From Bordetella parapertussis (GTDB taxonomy: Bacteria; Pseudomonadota; Gammaproteobacteria; Burkholderiales; Burkholderiaceae_B), in the NCBI GenBank assembly GCA_945903445.1, contig CAMDNZ010000059.1, forward strand, positions 1 to 16,611: 16,611 bases of DNA, written 5' to 3'. A program made the translations under genes and the position numbers. The notes beneath the pieces are model-generated. The model ran no database searches. It was not told the origin of the DNA and saw only the letters and a program-made list of their open reading frames with translations. Numbering within the stretch: position 1 is the stretch's first letter; each line of letters opens with the position of its first letter. Positions 7,254-16,611 of the stretch are shown here, piece by piece.

Positions 7254-7398
7254 GCGCGCTCCGAAATGGATCAATTGCAACATTTGTACCGGGCATCACG
7301 CATTTTTGCAGTGCCGAAACGAAGGGGTAATGGTAACCTGTGTCATCTTCAGATACCCGCTGTACGTCACCTCTCCTCACCAGAGGATGCATGTCGCC

Positions 7399-8142
7399 AT
7401 GGCTCGCTTGCCTCGCCTGTATGCCCCGGGACTTCCCCAGCTGGTGCAAGCCAGCTTTGCCGCCTCACTGGCCGCAGCGTCCCAACCCGCCCCTGCCGAG
7501 CTTTTGAATCAGCTTACCCTTTGGTTAGGCGAGGCCGCCGCTCGTCATAAAGTTGCCATTCACGGTTGGCTGCTGACCGCCGACTGCGTGCTGCTTCTGG
7601 CCACGCCTCGCGACGAAGAGGGATTACCGCGTCTGATGCAAACCCTGGGCCGCAATCTGGCTGCCCGGCTTCGCAATGGGCGGGTGTTCGCCGGGCGCTA
7701 TCGCTCGGCACTGGTCGAACCCGGCCACTGGGTACTGCCCGCGTTGGTGTGGTTGGAGTCCGCCCCTTCGCGGGGTTCTCATCCGCACGACCCCGAGCGT
7801 TGGCCGTGGTCGTCGGCAGCGGGTCACACCGGGGCCGCCATTTCCGGCTCGAGCTGGATGCACGATCATCCCGATTTCTGGGCCGCCGGCAATACGCCCT
7901 TCGATCGGCAAGCCAACTACCGCCGGCTATTGACCGAGGGTCTTGGCCTGGACACCGCGACACAGATTCAGAAAGCGGTCACGGGTCAGTGGGCTTTGGG
8001 ATCGGCGGCGTTCGTCGCGGGTTTGGCTTCGACCGCCAGTCGGCGTGTCGCACCGGGCAAGCGCGGTCGCCCCCGCAAAACGCCTCTGCCTGCCGTGGCC
8101 AATACCGACACCACGATTGATGTGTCACCAATTAATAAGTGA
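7399..8142 (+). CDS. RAYT-like protein (Y1 transposase family) lacking the HUH and tyrosine catalytic residues
   Basis: The protein has 247 residues. Family features remain: opening MARLPRLYAPG (1-11), LATPRDEEGLPRLMQTLGR (67-85), FAGRYRSALVE (97-107), WPWSSAAGH (135-143), FWAAGNTPFDR (160-170), WALGSAAFV (198-206) and the basic tail PGKRGRPRK (219-227). RAYTs normally cut single-stranded REP DNA using an NHVHLL motif and a Tyr in RYIELNPVRAG. Aligned by eye, these have become DCVLLL (Cys63 and Leu65 replace both His) and VWLESAPSRG (Trp118 replaces Tyr). It should be unable to transpose. The frame itself is intact, which argues for selection or recent loss. ATG 7399 is chosen from the family N-terminus; ATG 7387 and 7330 are in frame. 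A short hairpin with four Ts follows, then gltB. Confidence 0.75.
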   Translation: MARLPRLYAPGLPQLVQASFAASLAAASQPAPAELLNQLTLWLGEAAARHKVAIHGWLLTADCVLLLATPRDEEGLPRLMQTLGRNLAARLRNGRVFAGRYRSALVEPGHWVLPALVWLESAPSRGSHPHDPERWPWSSAAGHTGAAISGSSWMHDHPDFWAAGNTPFDRQANYRRLLTEGLGLDTATQIQKAVTGQWALGSAAFVAGLASTASRRVAPGKRGRPRKTPLPAVANTDTTIDVSPINK

Positions 8143-8164
8143 TTGAGCGACGCCGACTAAAATC

Positions 8165-8181
8165 GGGGACACTCCCCTTTT
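8165..8181 (+). terminator. Weak possible terminator after the RAYT-like gene
   Basis: A 5-pair stem (8165-8169 with 8173-8177) closes a 3-base loop and is followed by four Ts. It lies 22 bases after the stop codon. The short stem makes it weak, but it would separate this gene from gltB. Confidence 0.4.
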
Positions 8182-8188
8182 ATTGTCC

Positions 8189-8217
8189 TTGCGATCAATA
8201 GGGTCTGGCGGTATTGT
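8189..8217 (+). promoter_or_regulatory. Possible sigma-70 promoter of gltBD
   Basis: TTGCGA at 8189-8194 and TATTGT at 8212-8217 each match the -35 and -10 consensus at four of six positions, with the ideal 17-base spacing. This gives a leader of roughly 80 bases before the gltB start. No clear operator, such as a NtrC or Lrp box, was seen between 8218 and 8302. Confidence 0.4.
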
Positions 8218-8302
8218 TCGCGTTTTACGACGCGACGCTTTTCGTTGCGCCCACCCTGCACGCTAGCGCAGACGCTTACGCAATCCCTGCGAGGACACCG
8301 TC

Positions 8303-13060
<4,758 letters not shown>

Positions 13061-13069
13061 GGACTATTC

Positions 13070-14536
13070 ATGGGAAAAATCACTGGATTTCTGGAATACG
13101 CTCGCTTGAATGAAGCGACGGAAGCGCCCCAGAAGCGCCTGAAGAACTGGCGCGAATTCGTTCTGCACCTGACCGACGATCAGTCCCAACAACAGGCGGC
13201 ACGTTGCATGGACTGCGGCATCCCGTTTTGCAATAACGGTTGCCCGGTCAACAACATCATCCCCGATTGGAACGATTTGGTGTTCCGTCAGGAATGGCGG
13301 CGTGCGCTGGACGTGCTGCATTCGACCAACAACTTTCCCGAGTTCACCGGCCGGATCTGCCCGGCGCCGTGCGAAGCGGCCTGTACGCTGAACATCAACG
13401 ACGACGCCGTCGGCATCAAATCGATCGAACACGCAATTATCGACAAGGGCTGGGAGCAGGATTGGGTGGTGCCGCAGCCGCCGACCCGCAAGACCGGCAA
13501 GAAGGTCGCCGTGGTGGGGTCGGGGCCTTCTGGACTGGCCTGCGCGCAACAATTGGCGCGAGCTGGCCATGCCGTCACCGTATTCGAGAAGAGCGACCGA
13601 ATCGGCGGCCTGCTGCGCTACGGTATTCCCGACTTCAAACTGGAGAAGTTCCAGATCGACCGCCGCATCGTTCAGATGGAAGCCGAGGGCGTCGAGTTCT
13701 CGCCGTCCACCTATATCGGTCAAACCAGCGACGCCGATGCCGAAGGCTTGACCGTACGCACGCCGCAAAGTCTTTTGCAGGATTTTGATGCAGTGGTCAT
13801 GTCGGGCGGCGCCGAGCATCCGCGCGATCTGCCGGTGCCGGGACGTGAACTGGACGGTGTGTATTTCGCGATGGATTTCCTGCGCCAGCAGAACAAGGCG
13901 GTGGCGGGCGATCGTCTCTCGTCGCAGACGCTGGCCACCGGCAAACACGTGGTGGTGATCGGCGGTGGCGACACGGGCTCGGACTGCGTGGGCACCAGCA
14001 ATCGCCAGGGTGCCGCCTCGGTGACCCAATTCGAACTGATGCCTCAGCCGCCCGAGACCGAAGATCGCCCCATGACCTGGCCCTACTGGCCGGCCAAGCT
14101 GCGTACGTCGTCGTCGCACATCGAAGGCTGCGAGCGCGATTGGGCCGTTACCACCAAGTCGCTGGAAGGCAGCAATGGCAAGGTCGAGAAGCTGATCGCC
14201 GCCCGCGTCGAGTGGTTCCGCGACGAAGCGACCGGGCAAATGAAGATGCAGGAAGTCGAAGGCTCGCAGTTCGAACTGAAAGCCGATCTGGTGTTCCTGG
14301 CCATGGGCTTCGTCTCGCCAGTTGCACGAGTGCTGGAAGCCTTCGGCGTAGACCGCGATGCGCGTGGCAACGTGCGCGCCAACACCGACGATTACCGGAC
14401 CAACGTCGATAAGGTGTTTGCCGCGGGCGATATGCGGCGGGGTCAGTCACTGGTGGTCTGGGCCATCCGCGAGGGCCGTCAATGTGCGCGCTCGGTCGAT
14501 CTCTATCTGATGGGCGAGACCGATTTGCCGCGTTGA
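13070..14536 (+). CDS. gltD: Glutamate synthase (NADPH) small subunit
   Basis: This 488-residue FAD protein takes electrons from NADPH and passes them through iron-sulfur clusters to GltB. The N-terminal domain has two cysteine groups for 4Fe-4S clusters: Cys46, 49, 54 and 58 (RCMDCGIPFCNNGCP) and Cys97, 101 and 105 (CPAPCEAAC). The FAD Rossmann motif VVGSGPSGLACA starts at 148. The NADPH Rossmann motif VVVIGGGDTGSDCVG lies near 298-312. The C-terminal GDMRRGQSLVVWAI closes the FAD site. An AAGGA ribosome-binding site (13059-13063) overlaps the gltB stop codon and lies 6 bases before the ATG, so the two genes form one operon and are probably translationally coupled. A strong terminator follows at 14567. 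Confidence 0.98.
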   Translation: MGKITGFLEYARLNEATEAPQKRLKNWREFVLHLTDDQSQQQAARCMDCGIPFCNNGCPVNNIIPDWNDLVFRQEWRRALDVLHSTNNFPEFTGRICPAPCEAACTLNINDDAVGIKSIEHAIIDKGWEQDWVVPQPPTRKTGKKVAVVGSGPSGLACAQQLARAGHAVTVFEKSDRIGGLLRYGIPDFKLEKFQIDRRIVQMEAEGVEFSPSTYIGQTSDADAEGLTVRTPQSLLQDFDAVVMSGGAEHPRDLPVPGRELDGVYFAMDFLRQQNKAVAGDRLSSQTLATGKHVVVIGGGDTGSDCVGTSNRQGAASVTQFELMPQPPETEDRPMTWPYWPAKLRTSSSHIEGCERDWAVTTKSLEGSNGKVEKLIAARVEWFRDEATGQMKMQEVEGSQFELKADLVFLAMGFVSPVARVLEAFGVDRDARGNVRANTDDYRTNVDKVFAAGDMRRGQSLVVWAIREGRQCARSVDLYLMGETDLPR

Positions 14537-14566
14537 TTCTAGCGGAATGTTCCGCCTGCACTGACT

Positions 14567-14601
14567 AAACCGCGATGCACTCACTGCATCGCGGTTTTTT
14601 T
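14567..14601 (+). terminator. gltBD intrinsic terminator
   Basis: A perfect 13-pair stem (14567-14579 with 14585-14597) has a 5-base loop and a T run at 14595-14601. It lies about 30 bases after the gltD stop. A minor inverted repeat at 14542-14555 precedes it. The A residues at the left base also give a short T run on the minus strand, but no minus-strand gene points here. Confidence 0.93.
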
Positions 14602-14788
14602 ATGCGATTCACTGTTTGCCGAAATCCAAGCGTAACGGCAGTCGCTTCATACGCTGATGTCATGATCGGTCACGCAAAACGCCCGATACTCTTCCGATTA
14701 TTTTCCCGGTGCTCTCTCGAGGTTCGTGTGCACAAACGACCTTTGAGCAGTCCCCCTCCTTTTTCGGGCCAAGCGCATTCAACCCCCA

Positions 14789-16066
14789 TTGCATCGAACT
14801 CGTCACGATGGCGACCGCGAATGCGACCGTGGCTGCGGTCACAGCAGCCGCTGCGGCTTAACGCCTGTTCGCAAAGTCGTCGCTTACGGCCTTTTGGCCG
14901 ACTCCGCGCGAATGCTCGTTGGGGCGACTTCCGTCGTCTACCTGATGTCGCGTGGCGTGAGCCTGGCGCAAATCGGCACGATGAAAGCCATGCAGGCGGG
15001 CATCATTATGGCGCTCGATGTGCCCTTGGGTTATTTGGCCGACCGCATCGGGCGCCGGTGGATCATCACGCTATCCGTTGCCTGCACCGCGACCTGGTTG
15101 GGGCTGACAGGCTGGGCGCCATCGATAGCCGTGCTGTTCATCGCAGAAGCGTTCAACAGTTTTGCACTGGCGGGACTCAATGGCGCATTTTCAGCCACGC
15201 TGCTCGAAACCTATCGAAAACAGACCCGACGGCGCGATTTCGAGAACGTGCTGGGCCTGTACGGTCGCGCCCAATTTGGACTCATGGGATGTGCGGCGGC
15301 CATCGGTGCTGTGGCAGGCAGTCATATATTCCCAGCGATATGGTGGATCGCCGCCGCATTGACGCTGATGCTCGCTGCAATCACACCACGGATGCTGCCT
15401 CGCGAACATTCGGACAGGCAGAACGAACACAAAACGCAGAACAAGCCAACCGTGAGTTGGCGTGCCGATGCCAAGACAATCCGAGAAGTCGTGCTGACGG
15501 GCAACGGTATGGCCTGGCTGATAGCGAGCCAGGTGGTCTTTCTATTGGCCTATCAAATCATCATTCAGTTCTGGCAGCCCCTGGTCGAAAACCTGGCGCT
15601 GCATCGCGTCGAAGGATGGATGTTCGGCGCGACCTTCGTTGCGATCCTGTTGGCGCAGTCGCTAGCCTCGCATCACGCTCGCGCGGCTCAAGCACTCTGG
15701 CTGAATCTGGTTCTCTGTTGCGTCGCCATAGCCGCTGTCGGCGCGACATACCTATCCCGTACGACGCAATATTGGCCAATGCTCATTCTCACCTTGTGCC
15801 TTGTTTTCTATGCGCTCAAGCGAATCGTCATTGCCTTGCTCGCAACGCTGCATAAAGCGCTGCCGAGCAGACTGTGGTCGACCGGCGAATCCGTTGTGTC
15901 CACGCTCATGCGACTGCTGTTTATCGCCGCCCTGCCTGGTGTGGGATGGTTTGGTGAGCGCCATTCGAGCAATCTCATATTGATCGTAGGTGTATGCATG
16001 CTTGCGGCCACCTGCGCGCTTGCGCTGGGCGCACGTCGATTCATTCCCTTCAGGAGTTCCTCTTGA
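14789..16066 (+). CDS. MFS (major facilitator superfamily) transporter, 5' end uncertain
   Basis: The frame supports a 12-helix carrier: first segment about residues 28-52 and the diagnostic MFS loop motif GYLADRIGRR at 81-90. A charged central loop (about 207-232, rich in Arg, Lys and Asn) separates the two six-helix halves. The substrate cannot be told; drug or small-molecule efflux is the common role. The start is doubtful. In frame there are only TTG 14789, TTG 14894 and ATG 14912, none with a ribosome-binding site. The first 25 residues from 14789 are rich in Cys, His and Arg, unlike an MFS N-terminus, while later starts cut into helix 1. A 17-codon Ala-rich reading frame (14808-14861) in the next frame would make a natural N-terminus after a -1 shift, so a 5' indel is possible. 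The 3' end overlaps the GNAT start (TTGA). Confidence 0.75.
   Translation: MHRTRHDGDRECDRGCGHSSRCGLTPVRKVVAYGLLADSARMLVGATSVVYLMSRGVSLAQIGTMKAMQAGIIMALDVPLGYLADRIGRRWIITLSVACTATWLGLTGWAPSIAVLFIAEAFNSFALAGLNGAFSATLLETYRKQTRRRDFENVLGLYGRAQFGLMGCAAAIGAVAGSHIFPAIWWIAAALTLMLAAITPRMLPREHSDRQNEHKTQNKPTVSWRADAKTIREVVLTGNGMAWLIASQVVFLLAYQIIIQFWQPLVENLALHRVEGWMFGATFVAILLAQSLASHHARAAQALWLNLVLCCVAIAAVGATYLSRTTQYWPMLILTLCLVFYALKRIVIALLATLHKALPSRLWSTGESVVSTLMRLLFIAALPGVGWFGERHSSNLILIVGVCMLAATCALALGARRFIPFRSSS
14808..14861 (+). other. 17-codon Ala-rich reading frame with internal hairpin before the MFS gene
   Basis: ATG 14808 opens a short frame encoding MATANATVAAVTAAAAA and ends at TAA 14859-14861, just where the convincing MFS sequence begins in the neighbouring frame. 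A hairpin (14831-14836 with 14844-14849) lies inside it. It may be the displaced N-terminus of the MFS protein after a one-base indel, a leader peptide, or chance. No ribosome-binding site is visible, so confidence is low. The stretch 14602-14788 upstream shows no gene and no convincing promoter. Confidence 0.2.
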
Positions 16067-16488
16067 CGTCCGACATCTCAACGACAAAGCACTCGCCGTC
16101 GATTCACCCGATCAGTTCACCTGTCACGCTGATCGCCCTCGCCCCTGAACACCGCGACGCGCTGTTCGGTCTGATTACGGTCAATCGCGAACACCTCCGC
16201 ATCTGGCTACCCTGGGTCGATCGCGTCAACGTTCCGGAAGATACCGCCGACTTCATCGCACGAACGCTATCGAGTCGCGCTCGCGGTGAAGCAGCGGTCT
16301 ATTTGATCGCGGCAGAGCAATCGTTCGTCGGCACCATCAGCCTGAACAACATCGAAGCGGGCACCGGGACCGTCGGCTACTGGCTGGCAGCCGATCAGCA
16401 AAAGAAAGGGATCATGAGCGCCGCACTACAGCAGCTCATGACGATCGCGATGGATACCCTGAAATGTCCTAGCCACGATTTAATCTGA
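16063..16488 (+). pseudogene. GNAT N-acetyltransferase (RimJ/RimL-like), 3'-truncated
   Basis: The start is TTG 16063, overlapping the MFS stop as TTGA, with AGGAG 6 bases upstream (16052-16056), so translation is coupled to the transporter. The 141 residues begin like RimL-type acetyltransferases: REHLRIWLPWVD (42-53), FVGTISLNNIE (88-98), GYWLAADQQKKGIMSAAL (105-122, the acetyl-CoA pyrophosphate-binding motif A). After MDTLK (residue 134, base 16464) family resemblance stops and seven unrelated residues lead to TGA. Relatives run about 40 residues further, through motif B and the C-terminal strands that complete the fold. The protein is therefore probably inactive. The break coincides with a change to less GC-rich DNA, suggesting an insertion. 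Before truncation the enzyme would have transferred an acetyl group to a ribosomal-protein N-terminus or a small amine. Confidence 0.75.
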
Positions 16489-16611
16489 CAGTACAACTCT
16501 ATTAAGCGCCTAAAGAAGGAGACGGTGTCGGCATTGTCCGATTCAACTGTTTATCGAGAGCGAGTTGTTTTGACTCCTGGAAGGTATGCCATGGTGTTTT
16601 ACCAAAGCAGT
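16465..16611 (+). mobile_element. Possible left end of an insertion sequence or island interrupting the GNAT gene
   Basis: From 16465 the sequence no longer continues the acetyltransferase and is clearly less GC-rich than everything to its left. It opens with TGTCC, compatible with the TG ends of IS3, IS481 or IS21-type elements, and about 60 bases later a new reading frame starts. No second end, target duplication or transposase motif lies within the window, so this is an inference from the broken gene. A plain rearrangement boundary is the alternative. Confidence 0.35.
16525..16611 (+). CDS. Start of an unrecognised gene, cut by the window edge
   Basis: A frame opens at GTG 16525 or TTG 16534 and stays open for 29 codons to the right edge. 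AAGGAG (16516-16521) lies 3 bases before the GTG and 12 before the TTG, so spacing suits neither well. The visible residues, such as SDSTVYRERVVLTPGRYAM, match no family I recognise. The position just inside a suspected insertion makes a transposase possible, but nothing in the residues shows it. Confidence 0.25.
   Translation, partial: MSALSDSTVYRERVVLTPGRYAMVFYQSS

Noticed and set aside
6387..7550. 387-codon plus-strand open frame across fghA and the RAYT-like gene
   Set aside because: Shadow of fghA, which has a full catalytic triad on the opposite strand.
13064..14239. 391-codon minus-strand open frame opposite gltD
   Set aside because: Antisense shadow; gltD has all cofactor motifs here and the minus frame has no recognisable family.
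14542..14555. Small inverted repeat GCGGAA-TG-TTCCGC after gltD
   Set aside because: The stem is too short and has no T run; the real terminator is 12 bases further on.
14575..15855. Long plus-strand open frame of 426 codons overlapping the MFS gene
   Set aside because: It is an out-of-frame shadow: Arg/Ser/His-rich, begins inside the gltBD terminator, and the other frame encodes a clear membrane transporter with MFS motif A.

Overview
The window looks like chromosomal DNA of a betaproteobacterium of the order Burkholderiales, probably close to Alcaligenaceae/Bordetella. The reasons are high GC content, a gltB-gltD pair of typical betaproteobacterial form, and a single rpoH preceded by a perfect CIRCE element. 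The assignment is by recognition only; no rRNA or marker search was possible.

Left end (1-3062). A long gene on the minus strand runs off the left edge. It encodes a CPA1/NhaP-type cation:proton antiporter with a long cytoplasmic tail that enters what looks like a cyclic-nucleotide-binding domain at the edge. Its start lies only 46 bases from the start of a divergent CpdA-like cAMP phosphodiesterase gene. A putative cAMP sensor on an ion exchanger therefore sits beside a putative cAMP-degrading enzyme. The phosphodiesterase has Gln in place of the usual catalytic His of its GNHD motif.

Heat-shock block (3029-4291). rpoH (sigma-32) is on the minus strand, with a perfect CIRCE operator (HrcA site) upstream and a good intrinsic terminator downstream. 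Past that terminator lie about 120 bases that can fold into three abutting hairpins. The last has a U tract on the minus strand, and the middle one carries a pyrimidine-rich loop complementary to Shine-Dalgarno sequences. This is a candidate small RNA with no obvious protein-coding explanation.

Middle (4461-8142). A solitary RecF/SMC-like ATPase on the plus strand converges on a minus-strand pair: S-formylglutathione hydrolase, then a two-helix membrane protein. Divergent from the hydrolase is a protein of the REP-associated tyrosine transposase (RAYT) family that has lost both HUH histidines and the catalytic tyrosine, so it is probably domesticated or dead.

Glutamate synthase (8189-14601). 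gltB and gltD form a tight operon (9-base gap) with a possible sigma-70 promoter in front and a strong terminator behind. Together they encode the NADPH-dependent GOGAT that makes glutamate from glutamine and 2-oxoglutarate.

Right end (14602-16611). An MFS transporter gene with an unclear 5' end is translationally coupled to a GNAT acetyltransferase gene. The GNAT gene breaks off after its acetyl-CoA-binding motif. DNA from about 16465 onward looks foreign and is less GC-rich, suggesting an insertion sequence or island boundary. No tRNA, rRNA or CRISPR array was seen.
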